Source of the DNA: Sphingobacteriaceae bacterium UBA6709
Lineage (GTDB): Bacteria > Bacteroidota > Bacteroidia > Sphingobacteriales > Sphingobacteriaceae
Direction: 5' to 3'
Assembly: GCA_002454425.1 (NCBI GenBank)
Contig: DKIV01000034.1
Coordinates: 1 to 30,472, forward strand
Length of the DNA stretch: 30,472 bases
Shown here one piece after another: positions 16,308-24,151 of this stretch. The position numbers and the translations under genes are program-made. Each line of letters opens with the position of its first letter. Position 1 is the stretch's first letter. The notes under the pieces are model-generated. The model ran no database searches. It saw nothing but the letters and a program-made list of their open reading frames with translations, and had not been told where the DNA came from.

Positions 16308-17255
16308 ATGTCATTTCATCAAATCAATCCTGTTAAATTATTTGCTGGTAACGGTACCAGAGAACTCGCCGAGAAAATTGCAAAGTCTTATGGTCAAGAT
16401 CTTGGAGACATTGTCTTAAGTCGTTTTAGTGATGGTGAATTTCAGCCATCCTTTAATGAGACCATCAGAGGGTGTAATATATTTCTTATTCAGTCAACCA
16501 GCCAGCCTTACGACAACCTGATTGAGTTGTTATTAATGATAGATGCTGCAAAGCGTGCATCTGCTCATTATATTACTGTTGTTATGCCTTACTTCGGTAT
16601 GGCACGTCAGGATAGAAAAGATCGTCCCCGTGTAGCTATCGGAGCTAAGTTGATGGCAAATCTCATCACCGCTGCCGGTGCTTCGAGAATTATGACCATG
16701 GATCTCCATGCCGCTCAGATTCAGGGATTCTTCGATATTCCTGTGGATCACCTGGACGCATCGGTAATTTTTGTTCCTTACATTAAGAGCCTTAATCTTG
16801 CAAACCTCACTGTTGCCTCTCCTGATATGGGTGGTTCCTACAGAGCGCGTACCTTTGCCAAGTTCTTTAACGCAGAGGTCGTGATTTGCGATAAAAGACG
16901 TAAGCGTGCTAATGAGATAGAATCAATGTCAATCATCGGTGATGTTACAGGACAGGACATTGTGTTAATAGATGATATCTGTGATACTGCGGGGACGCTT
17001 GCTAAGGCTGCCGGATTAATCATGGAGAATGGTGCGAAGTCAGTGAGAGCCGTATGTTCACATGCTGTATTGTCAGGAAACGCTTATGAGACGATTGAGA
17101 AGTCGGCACTTACCGAGCTGATCGTAACAGATACCATTAAGCTTAAGCGTGAATCTCCGAAGATCAAGGTTTTATCAACAGCCGATCTTTTTGCTAAGGC
17201 TATCAATATCGTTGATGAGCATGGATCAATAAGTGATCTTTTTGCTGTTAAATAA
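16308..17255 (+). CDS. prs: Ribose-phosphate pyrophosphokinase (PRPP synthetase)
   Basis: This 315-residue cytoplasmic enzyme makes PRPP from ribose 5-phosphate and ATP, feeding purine, pyrimidine, histidine and NAD synthesis. Family motifs are present: the flexible ATP loop region GMARQDRKDRPRVAIGAK at about 97-114, TMDLHAAQIQGFFDIPVDHL at about 130-149, SPDMGGSYRARTFA at about 171-184, and the PRPP-binding loop VLIDDICDTAGTL at about 219-231. The length equals the usual class I enzyme. It follows tRNA-Gln and is 32 bases from the L25 gene, so prs and L25 are probably one operon driven by the promoter upstream of the tRNA. Confidence 0.98.
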   Translation: MSFHQINPVKLFAGNGTRELAEKIAKSYGQDLGDIVLSRFSDGEFQPSFNETIRGCNIFLIQSTSQPYDNLIELLLMIDAAKRASAHYITVVMPYFGMARQDRKDRPRVAIGAKLMANLITAAGASRIMTMDLHAAQIQGFFDIPVDHLDASVIFVPYIKSLNLANLTVASPDMGGSYRARTFAKFFNAEVVICDKRRKRANEIESMSIIGDVTGQDIVLIDDICDTAGTLAKAAGLIMENGAKSVRAVCSHAVLSGNAYETIEKSALTELIVTDTIKLKRESPKIKVLSTADLFAKAINIVDEHGSISDLFAVK

Positions 17256-17287
17256 TCAGAATAATAACAAATAAATAAATATAGAAT

Positions 17288-17866
17288 ATGAAAACTATCG
17301 CCATTAGCGGTTCTCCAAGAGAGAACGTAGGGAAACGCGATGCAAAGGAATTACGTTACGAAGGTAAGATTCCTGCTGTATTGTACGGAGGTGAAACTCA
17401 GACTCACTTTGCTGTTGATGCTGCTGCATTGAAAGATGTTATTTACAGTGCAGAAGTAAGCTTCATCGAGCTTGAAGTTTCTGGTACTAAAACTTTAGCT
17501 ATCCTTCAGGATGCTCAGTACCATCCACTTACAGATCAGGTGATTCACATTGACTTCTATGAACTTAAAGAAGACAAGCCAGTAACTATGCAGATTCCTG
17601 TGAAGCTTACAGGTACATCTCCAGGTGTTAAAATGGGGGGTAAGCTAGTTCAGAAATTGAGAAAACTACGTGTTAAAGCACTTCCTGCTACTATGCCTCA
17701 GTATGTTGAGGTTGGTATGGAGACGTTAGAGGTAGGTAAGTCAGTTCGTGTTCGTGATCTTAACTTTGATAGTTTCCAGATTACAAACACTCCTGAAGAT
17801 ACAATCGTTTCTGTAACTACTTCACGTGCGTTAAGACAAGCAGAGCAGGAAGCTAAAGGTAAATAA
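17288..17866 (+). CDS. rplY: 50S ribosomal protein L25/general stress protein Ctc
   Basis: This 192-residue protein binds 5S rRNA in the large subunit. It is the long two-domain Ctc/TL5 type: an N-terminal L25 domain (about 1-95; SPRENVGKRDAKELRYEGKI, IPAVLYGG) and a C-terminal beta domain (about 100-180; PVKLTGTSPGVKMGGKLVQK, PEDTIVSV). The last residues are charged (RQAEQEAKGK). Codon use and the position next to prs suit a highly expressed housekeeping gene. The gene order prs, L25/Ctc, pth is common in the phylum (from memory). A modest terminator follows. Confidence 0.96.
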   Translation: MKTIAISGSPRENVGKRDAKELRYEGKIPAVLYGGETQTHFAVDAAALKDVIYSAEVSFIELEVSGTKTLAILQDAQYHPLTDQVIHIDFYELKEDKPVTMQIPVKLTGTSPGVKMGGKLVQKLRKLRVKALPATMPQYVEVGMETLEVGKSVRVRDLNFDSFQITNTPEDTIVSVTTSRALRQAEQEAKGK

Positions 17867-17888
17867 TCACCTTTGTTCCAGACAAAAT

Positions 17889-17920
17889 AAAAGGCTGTTT
17901 CTCTCGGGAAGCAGCCTTTT
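17889..17920 (+). terminator. Terminator after the L25 gene
   Basis: The stem aaaggctg (17890-17897) / cagccttt (17912-17919) is followed by only a short T tract. It is probably a moderate terminator that ends the prs-L25 transcript before pth. Confidence 0.7.
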
Positions 17921-18036
17921 GCTATTTATGGCTCTATAGTGCGGCGACAATAATTTTATTGCATTTTAATTGGCGAATAGGCAACTTTGCGCCGTCTGGC
18001 AACATTTCAATGTAGGTGTTGCCATTCTACATATTT

Positions 18037-18597
18037 ATGAAATATTTAATCGTTGGTTTAGGAAATATCGGACCAGAATATGCTGATACCAGGCATAATA
18101 TAGGGTTTATGATCGCTGATGAGCTTGCCAAAAAGGCGGCTGCAGGTTTCAGCAATTTGCGTTATGGATATTATACGGAAACAAGTATAAAAGGTCGTAA
18201 AGTACATGTTATTAAGCCTACTACCTATATGAATCTGAGTGGAAAGGCTGTTAACTATTGGATGCATGAATTAAAGATCCCGATAGAAAATGTGCTGGTG
18301 ATCGTTGATGACCTCGCTATTCCTTTTGGTTCGTTAAGGCTAAAACCCCGGGGTAGCAGCGCCGGGCATAACGGGTTGAAAAGCATTGAGGCCTTATGTG
18401 GCGGTCAGAACTATCCGCGACTGCGTTTCGGCATCGGAGATAATTATCCTAAAGGACGTCAGGTCGACTACGTTTTGGGAGCTTTTGATCCTGAAGAACA
18501 GGCGGAACTACCGGCTTTAATTGCTAAATCGGTAGAGATGGTTGAGAGCTTTGTAACCGCCGGACTGGAATTAACAATGACTCGATTTAATAAATAG
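18037..18597 (+). CDS. pth: Peptidyl-tRNA hydrolase
   Basis: This 186-residue enzyme releases tRNA from peptidyl-tRNA that has dropped off the ribosome. The catalytic and substrate residues known from E. coli Pth are present: N10 (LIVGLGNIGPEYADTRHN), H20 in that same motif, N66 (YMNLSG) and D91/D92 (VIVDDLAIPFGSLR). The typical RGSSAGHNGLKSI segment is also present. The ATG at 18037 puts the catalytic His at position 20 exactly, so an upstream in-frame ATG at 18016 was rejected. The next gene starts 2 bases after the stop codon, showing tight coupling. Confidence 0.97.
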   Translation: MKYLIVGLGNIGPEYADTRHNIGFMIADELAKKAAAGFSNLRYGYYTETSIKGRKVHVIKPTTYMNLSGKAVNYWMHELKIPIENVLVIVDDLAIPFGSLRLKPRGSSAGHNGLKSIEALCGGQNYPRLRFGIGDNYPKGRQVDYVLGAFDPEEQAELPALIAKSVEMVESFVTAGLELTMTRFNK

Positions 18598-18598
18598 T

Positions 18599-18946
18599 AT
18601 GGTCTCAGTATACGGAATAAAAAATTGCAGTACAGTAAAGAAGGCGCTGGACTGGCTCGACAACAACGGGGTTGAATATACCTTTCTCGATTTCAAGAAG
18701 GAAGGCGTTGACCGCGACAAGCTCTCGTATTGGGCGGAGAAAGTAGGCTGGGATAAGCTTGTAAACCGTAAGGGTACCACCTGGCGTAAGCTATCTCCTG
18801 ATGAGCAATTGCTGGTTGACAATGCCGGGGCTGCCTTTGCGTTGCTATCACAGCAAACCAGTATCATCAAACGACCTGTTTTGGAGTATCAGGATGAGGT
18901 GTTGTTAGGTTTTGATGAAGAGGTATACACTGAGCTGCTCAAATAA
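18599..18946 (+). CDS. ArsC/Spx/YffB-family thioredoxin-fold protein
   Basis: This 115-residue cytoplasmic protein has the ArsC-like thioredoxin fold. The N-terminal active-site segment VYGIKNCSTVKKALDWL has one cysteine, Cys10, with the CXXC second cysteine replaced by Val, as in YffB-type members rather than redox-active Spx. The conserved IKRPVLE segment lies in the C-terminal half (around residues 90-96), and KKEGVDRDKLSYWAEKVGW in the middle matches the family. Function is not settled: arsenate reductase activity is unlikely with one Cys and no arsenic genes nearby. It is translated from the same message as pth, with 1 base between the two genes. Confidence 0.88.
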   Translation: MVSVYGIKNCSTVKKALDWLDNNGVEYTFLDFKKEGVDRDKLSYWAEKVGWDKLVNRKGTTWRKLSPDEQLLVDNAGAAFALLSQQTSIIKRPVLEYQDEVLLGFDEEVYTELLK

Positions 18947-19050
18947 GCGATCGCAAGCTTGTAACTTAATTATTACTGTACAACATCGCCTGGCGAGTAT
19001 GCGTTAAAAGGCCAACGGGCGCATTGAAATGATGCCCGCGCTTAAAGTTT

Positions 19051-21045
19051 ATGCAAAGATACTTTTATCCCCTAATCATATTTTTTCTCGGCTTCGTATC
19101 ATTGTCAAGAGCTCAGCAAGGAATAGCGAGTCTCAATGGCAAAGAGGATAATTACGATAATCTCGCTGCCTTTGATGGTGATTTTTATCGCAGTAACGGC
19201 AATAGTTACCGTTCAGCATCGGGGATGCCGGGCCCTGCTTATTGGCAAAACAAGGCCGACTATATACTTCGCGCGCGTCTTATTGCCGATGAGGAGAGAA
19301 TAGAGGCGGCGGAAGTGATCACATATACCAACAATAGTCCCGATAAGCTTGATTTTCTATGGCTCCAGCTAGATCAGAATCTCTTTAAAGGTGGTTCTCG
19401 CGGCGCGCGCATCACGCCAATGGCAGGAAGTCGAAGCGGGACTGAGGGGCAGGTTTTTGACGCGGGATTCAAATTTAATGATGTTTATATCGTTGAGCCT
19501 GACGGAAGTAGAAGGACGGTTACGTTCCGCATTGACGACACGCGTATGCAGATCGACCTTCCCGTTGCTCTTAAGGCAGGGGGCGACAGCGTGAAGATAG
19601 GCATGGATTTCGGTTTTCATATTCCCCGGTATGGCTCTGACCGTACGGGTATTCTGAACGCAAAAAACGGAAAGGTTTTTTCTATTGCCCAATGGTACCC
19701 TCGTATGGCAGTGTATGATGATATCCGGGGCTGGAATACGACCCCGTATCTGGGGCTGTCAGAGTTTTATCTTGAATACGGCAACTTTGATTTAGAGTTA
19801 ACGGTGCCGGCCAGTCACATAGTGATGTGCTCGGGAAAGCTTATGAACCCGGGGGATGTTTATACCGACGAGCAGAATAAGCGATGGACCCAGGCCTGGC
19901 AATCTGATGCGACTGTTTCCATAAGGACTGCGCAGGAAGTAGGGCGACGCGGTTCGCGTCCTCAGGATAAAGATGAATTGACCTGGCATTACAAGATTGA
20001 AAATAGCCGTGATGTGGCCTGGGCGTCTTCTGCCTCTTTTATTGTTGATGCCGCAAGGATAAACCTTCCGGGCGACATGAAATCTATTGCCATAAGTGCT
20101 TACACGGAGGAGTCAAACGAATCTAATGCATGGCGTAGGTCCACGGAGTTTATCAAAGCGTCTGTTGAGTATTATTCAAAAAATTTAGTTCCCTATCCTT
20201 ATCCCGCGGCTATTAACGTGGCAACAAATCTCGCTGGTATGGAGTACCCCGGAATTGTTTTCTGCAATAATAAAGACTTCGGCGGAATGCTTTGGGGGGT
20301 CACTGATCATGAGTTCGGCCATACCTGGTTTCCAATGATTGTGGGAACAAACGAACGTTTACATGGATGGCTCGATGAGGGAATTAATACTTTTATAAAT
20401 TACGGATCCAGCGAAGCTTATAACAAAGGAGAATTCAAAGAGGAGAAGGTCGATATGCACAAATGGGCACGTATTTTTGCGGATCCCGCTTTAGAGCCTG
20501 TACTTACTTATCATGATAATGTGCGCGAGGATAATATAGCCATGGTATTGTACCTGAAGCCGGCGATGGGTTTACGCCTTTTGCAGGAACAGATTCTCGG
20601 TCCCGATCGATTCAACAGAGCCTTAAAAGCCTATGTACAACGTTGGGCGTACAAGCACCCTCAGCCTGAAGATTTTTTCCGGACGATAGAGAATGTTGCG
20701 GGAGAAGATTTATCATGGTTTTGGCGCGGGTGGTTTCAATACAACTGGAAGATGGATCAGGCGTTAAGCAATGTCGCCTACACAAAGAGCGGAAAGAATC
20801 ATCAGCTGCATATTACAGTGAAAAATCTACAGCAGTTGCCTATGCCTGTTATTGTGCAGGTAACGAGCAAATCTGGAAAGACGAAACGTATGACCTTCCC
20901 CGTTGACGTATGGCGGCGCAACAAAAGCTGGACATTTAACTTTCCTATAGACGAGGAACCTGCATTGGTGGAACTCGATCCCGATCATGTTTTACCTGAT
21001 TGCAATCCTAACAACGATACTATGGAAATAAAACAAAATAAATAG
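19051..21045 (+). CDS. M1-family zinc metallopeptidase (aminopeptidase), exported
   Basis: This 664-residue exported protease has an N-terminal signal peptide (PLIIFFLGFVSLSRAQQ). It carries the M1 zinc site HEFGH at 420-424 (H420, E421, H424), with the third ligand E443 in GWLDEGINTF. The substrate-binding GAMEN loop appears as the variant AGMEYP at 395-400. An N-terminal beta domain (about 70-270) and a C-terminal region with a beta tail precede the end. It probably trims peptides in the periplasm or at the surface. It is shorter than the ~850-residue PepN type and resembles leukotriene-A4-hydrolase-like bacterial members. It sits 104 bases after the YffB gene, with a weak hairpin (cgggc...gcccg, 19016-19038) just upstream. 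Confidence 0.95.
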   Translation: MQRYFYPLIIFFLGFVSLSRAQQGIASLNGKEDNYDNLAAFDGDFYRSNGNSYRSASGMPGPAYWQNKADYILRARLIADEERIEAAEVITYTNNSPDKLDFLWLQLDQNLFKGGSRGARITPMAGSRSGTEGQVFDAGFKFNDVYIVEPDGSRRTVTFRIDDTRMQIDLPVALKAGGDSVKIGMDFGFHIPRYGSDRTGILNAKNGKVFSIAQWYPRMAVYDDIRGWNTTPYLGLSEFYLEYGNFDLELTVPASHIVMCSGKLMNPGDVYTDEQNKRWTQAWQSDATVSIRTAQEVGRRGSRPQDKDELTWHYKIENSRDVAWASSASFIVDAARINLPGDMKSIAISAYTEESNESNAWRRSTEFIKASVEYYSKNLVPYPYPAAINVATNLAGMEYPGIVFCNNKDFGGMLWGVTDHEFGHTWFPMIVGTNERLHGWLDEGINTFINYGSSEAYNKGEFKEEKVDMHKWARIFADPALEPVLTYHDNVREDNIAMVLYLKPAMGLRLLQEQILGPDRFNRALKAYVQRWAYKHPQPEDFFRTIENVAGEDLSWFWRGWFQYNWKMDQALSNVAYTKSGKNHQLHITVKNLQQLPMPVIVQVTSKSGKTKRMTFPVDVWRRNKSWTFNFPIDEEPALVELDPDHVLPDCNPNNDTMEIKQNK

Positions 21046-21114
21046 GAAAAGAAACTTTCCTTACAATAATCAGTTGGATATCATAAATAGCGCTATAATC
21101 GTTTAATTTGTATT

Positions 21115-21636
21115 ATGAGAAGTTTAGCCCTTGCGATCTTTCTTTTCGTCGCTTTGAACGGCGCCAGTGCGCAAACTATATTTAGCGGACCATCACCGGT
21201 GCGCCCGCGGTTTAACATAGATTTGCAGTACTCAAATCCCTATGGAGCGAAAGGTAATGAATTTAGCTATGGGCTCGGTGGCGCCTTAGGTCTGGACGTG
21301 CCCGTTACGCGCATTTTTTATGGAACGTTAAGCGGGGGATTTATGGCTTTTTATCAGGGCGATAAAGCGCAGAATGCCAGTACGCGCTCCTATATACCGG
21401 CAAAAGCAGGTGCTAAGCTTTATCTTTTTCCGTCAATTTACGCGCAAGGCGAAATAGGCGTTGCTTTCGGCATTCAGCAGGGTGCCGGATCAGTGCTCAT
21501 TTTGAGTCCCGGTATCGGGGGCTCCTTTCATATAACCGAAAGATCGGCTATCAATGCCGGTATTCGTATTGAAAGATGGAGTCGTCAGAATGGTAATATT
21601 GAGCAGGTTGCGTTTAAGTTGGGCTATCAATTCTAA
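21115..21636 (+). CDS. Small outer-membrane beta-barrel protein
   Basis: This 173-residue protein has a signal peptide (LALAIFLFVALNGASAQ), alternating beta-strand patterns and a C-terminal Phe in VAFKLGYQF, typical of outer-membrane barrels. Strands such as PRFNIDLQYSNPYG, FYGTLSGGFMAFYQG and AKLYLFPSIYAQGEIGVAFG suggest an eight-stranded barrel. No named family is recognised with confidence. It lies 14 bases before gldF in the same direction, so it is probably co-transcribed. A near-consensus box (TTAATTTG) lies 5 bases before the ATG. Confidence 0.75.
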   Translation: MRSLALAIFLFVALNGASAQTIFSGPSPVRPRFNIDLQYSNPYGAKGNEFSYGLGGALGLDVPVTRIFYGTLSGGFMAFYQGDKAQNASTRSYIPAKAGAKLYLFPSIYAQGEIGVAFGIQQGAGSVLILSPGIGGSFHITERSAINAGIRIERWSRQNGNIEQVAFKLGYQF

Positions 21637-21650
21637 TATTATTCTAGTAA

Positions 21651-22379
21651 ATGTGGGCAGTTTTTAACAAGGAAATAACGTCCTTCTTCAGTTCTTTAGT
21701 AGCGTATATCGCGATCGCCCTTTTTCTGCTGATTCTGGCCTTGTTCTTATGGGTTTTTCCTGATACCAGCATCCCTGATTATGGATATGCCTCTATGTCG
21801 ACATTTTTCACACTGACTCCTTTATTACTCATGCTCCTGATTCCCGCGGTTACGATGAAGGCCTTTGCTGAAGAAAAAAAGGAGGGTACCTTCGAGTTGC
21901 TGCTCACGCTGCCGCTGACCGAATGGCAAATTATTGCAGGTAAGTTTTTTGCCTCTCTTGCTGTCATTGCCGCCGCTTTGGTGCCTACCCTGATCTGGTA
22001 TTTGTCAGTTTACTTTTTGGGTAATCCTATAGGCAACGTGGATAGCGGAGCCGTTATAGGATCGTATCTAGGCCTTTTATTGCTTGCCGGGTCTTTTACT
22101 GCCGTCGGTATTTTTTGTTCTTCAGTAACAAGCAATCAGATTCTGGCGTTTGTGCTATCACTTGCCGTCATATTCTTATTTTTCATGGGCTTTGACTATG
22201 TCAGTGCCTTGCCTGTGCTCGCTGCCGTAGATTACTACGTGGCGGGTCTGGGCTTCAATGCACATTATCAATCCTTAGGCAGAGGTGTTGCTGATTCCCG
22301 CGACCTTATATATTTCATAAGCATGATCTTGCTGTTTTTGCTTGCCACCCGTATGGTGATAGGAGGTAGAAAATGGTAA
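21651..22379 (+). CDS. gldF: Gliding motility ABC transporter permease GldF
   Basis: This 242-residue inner-membrane permease is one of the GldA-GldF-GldG set, first described in Flavobacterium gliding. About six hydrophobic segments are visible. The start MWAVFNKEITSFFSSLVAYI, the cytoplasmic loop FAEEKKEGTFELLLTLPLTE and the end MVIGGRKW match GldF of non-gliding Bacteroidota as well. GldF homologues are widespread, so motility cannot be inferred from the gene alone. Its stop codon lies 7 bases inside the overlapping gldG. No gldA ATPase gene is present in the window, so it must be elsewhere if the transporter functions. Confidence 0.93.
   Translation: MWAVFNKEITSFFSSLVAYIAIALFLLILALFLWVFPDTSIPDYGYASMSTFFTLTPLLLMLLIPAVTMKAFAEEKKEGTFELLLTLPLTEWQIIAGKFFASLAVIAAALVPTLIWYLSVYFLGNPIGNVDSGAVIGSYLGLLLLAGSFTAVGIFCSSVTSNQILAFVLSLAVIFLFFMGFDYVSALPVLAAVDYYVAGLGFNAHYQSLGRGVADSRDLIYFISMILLFLLATRMVIGGRKW
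22361..22375 (+). promoter_or_regulatory. Strong ribosome binding site of gldG
   Basis: aggaggt at 22361-22367 lies 5 bases before the gldG ATG at 22373. It lies inside gldF, so translation of gldG probably depends on it together with coupling to gldF. Confidence 0.75.
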
Positions 22380-24040
22380 GTCGGAAGCGTGCGGATCTTA
22401 AACATGCCATGTATGTATTAGTCATACTAGCATGCGTGAATATTCTTTCATACTTTTTCTTTTTTCGGATAGATTTTACGAAAGAAAGGCGTTATACCTT
22501 ATCGGCGCTCACCAAAGCTGAACTTGCACAGCTTGATAGCACCGTACATATCGACGTATTTCTTGAAGGAGAATTGCCTGCGGGTTTCAAGCATTTGCGT
22601 CAGGAGTTAAAAGATCTCCTTTCCGAATATAGTAGCTACGCTCATGGAAACCTGAAGGTCCGTTTTTTGAACCCGGCCGGAAGTAATCCCGCTGATCGCG
22701 ACAAGAGCTTTCAGGAGCTTGCTCAGCATGGACTACAGGCTACTAATCTGAGTGTAAAGACGGAAGAAGGATTGACGCAGAAGATAATATTTCCTGCTGC
22801 TCTCGTGTATTATCAGGGCAGAGAGATGCCTGTAAATTTCTTTAGAGGCAGTGAAGGAGCATCTCCCGAGGATGTTTTAAACAATTCAATTCAGGAACTT
22901 GAATACGCTTTCACTAGTGTTTTAAGCAAAATTAGACGTGGCGGACGTCCTTTTGTGGGCTTTTCGGAAGGACATGGTGAGCTTGAAGGTGCCGGTCTTG
23001 CCGATGCTCTAAACGCGCTACAAGGTTTCTATCAGCCAGTTAAGGTGCGCCTTGACGAAGTAGATCTAAAGCAGTTGCAGCTCTTAAAGGTACTTGTAAT
23101 AGCTAAGCCGCGTGCTGAATTTACTGAAGCTGAGAAGTTTAAGATAGATCAATTTGTGTTGGGCGGCGGACGTATTATCTGGAGCGTTGATGCCGTGGAT
23201 ATGGGGCTCGATAGTCTCCGTAAGGGACCAGCGCTGGCGTATAACTATAAATTGAATATTGAGGATATGCTATTCCGCTACGGTGTGCGCATAAATTATA
23301 ACCTCATTGCTGATATGAATTGCGCACAGATTCCCTTAAAGGCGGGGCCGGGAGCTGGAGATATTCAAATGGTGCCGTGGCTGTTTTTTCCAATACTTAT
23401 GCCGCGTACTGCGCATCCTGTTGTTAAAAATCTCGATGGCATTCGCACGGAGTTTGCCTCCAGTATAGATACGATTCTGTCGGGAAGTATAAGGAAGAGC
23501 ATTCTTCTCAAAAGCTCTCCCTATCATAAGCTAATCACTACACCGGCGACGGTTAGTCTTGACCTTGCTGCCAGTCAGCCTGACCCCCGGGATTTCCACG
23601 CCGAACCAGCGAATGTAGCGGTGTTGCTCGAAGGGCATTTTCCTGCTATATTTCGCAATAGGCCCTTGCCTGCCGGCATACCCTCGGGTAACTACCTGCA
23701 GTCCGCAAAGGCGCATTCCAAAATGCTCGTGATATCGGATGGCGATATTTTTAGCAATCAGGTAAACGGTAACGACGGCTCTCCCTATCCTATGGGGTAC
23801 GATCGGTTTTCCGGGCAGCAATTTGCAAACAGGAACTTTTTCCTTAATGCCGTCGATTTCCTCGCTGACGACAGCGGCATCATCGGCCTGCGCAATAAAG
23901 AGCTTAAAGTGCGCCTGCTTGATAAAGTGCGCCTGCGCGATAGCCGTTTGCTCTGGCAGGTTGTAAATCTTGGACTGCCCATAATCATCATTGTCGTGTT
24001 GGCGGTGGTTCATTTCTACATACGCCGGCGACGGATATGA
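22373..24040 (+). CDS. gldG: Gliding motility ABC transporter auxiliary protein GldG
   Basis: This 555-residue membrane protein accompanies GldF. One membrane segment is near the N-terminus (about 15-32, VLVILACVNILSYFFFF) and one at the C-terminus (about 528-550, ending HFYIRRRRI), with a large extracytoplasmic domain between them. Segments FTKERRYTLSALTKAELAQL and FVGFSEGHGELEG are characteristic of the GldG/ABC-transporter-auxiliary family. Translation starts at the ATG overlapping the gldF stop (ATGGTAA), preceded by aggaggt at 22361-22367, a strong Shine-Dalgarno sequence for a phylum that usually lacks one. The pair should be made in equal amounts. dnaN follows, as reported for gldFG neighbourhoods in related organisms (from memory). 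Confidence 0.93.
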   Translation: MVSRKRADLKHAMYVLVILACVNILSYFFFFRIDFTKERRYTLSALTKAELAQLDSTVHIDVFLEGELPAGFKHLRQELKDLLSEYSSYAHGNLKVRFLNPAGSNPADRDKSFQELAQHGLQATNLSVKTEEGLTQKIIFPAALVYYQGREMPVNFFRGSEGASPEDVLNNSIQELEYAFTSVLSKIRRGGRPFVGFSEGHGELEGAGLADALNALQGFYQPVKVRLDEVDLKQLQLLKVLVIAKPRAEFTEAEKFKIDQFVLGGGRIIWSVDAVDMGLDSLRKGPALAYNYKLNIEDMLFRYGVRINYNLIADMNCAQIPLKAGPGAGDIQMVPWLFFPILMPRTAHPVVKNLDGIRTEFASSIDTILSGSIRKSILLKSSPYHKLITTPATVSLDLAASQPDPRDFHAEPANVAVLLEGHFPAIFRNRPLPAGIPSGNYLQSAKAHSKMLVISDGDIFSNQVNGNDGSPYPMGYDRFSGQQFANRNFFLNAVDFLADDSGIIGLRNKELKVRLLDKVRLRDSRLLWQVVNLGLPIIIIVVLAVVHFYIRRRRI

Positions 24041-24055
24041 TATTCCTCTCAACAA

Positions 24056-24089
24056 TTTGCTAAAGAATCTAAATTCTTTTCTATTTTTG
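24056..24089 (+). promoter_or_regulatory. Candidate dnaN promoter
   Basis: TTTG at 24056-24059 and TATTTTTG at 24082-24089 match the phylum consensus with a gap of 22, at the long end of the normal range. Transcription from here would begin near 24096 and give a leader of about 56 bases containing the GC palindrome. Confidence 0.55.
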
Positions 24090-24111
24090 GTTTTTCTCTG
24101 TCTAACCTGAA

Positions 24112-24127
24112 CTCCCCCCGGGGGGAG
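24112..24127. repeat. GC palindrome in the dnaN leader
   Basis: The 16-base perfect palindrome CTCCCCCCGGGGGGAG can fold as a 6-bp GC-rich hairpin with a CCGG loop. It lies 24 bases before the dnaN ATG and stands out from its AT-rich surroundings. No T run follows, so it is not a clear terminator for gldG. Confidence 0.7.
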
Positions 24128-24151
24128 CGGAATATAATTTATTAATTGAAT

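Noticed and set aside
18599..18946. Arsenate reductase ArsC call
   Set aside because: Only one cysteine in the active-site segment and no arsenic resistance genes nearby; YffB-type naming is safer.
19016..19038. Terminator before the M1 peptidase gene
   Set aside because: The stem is only 5 bp with a long loop and there is no T tract before the start codon.
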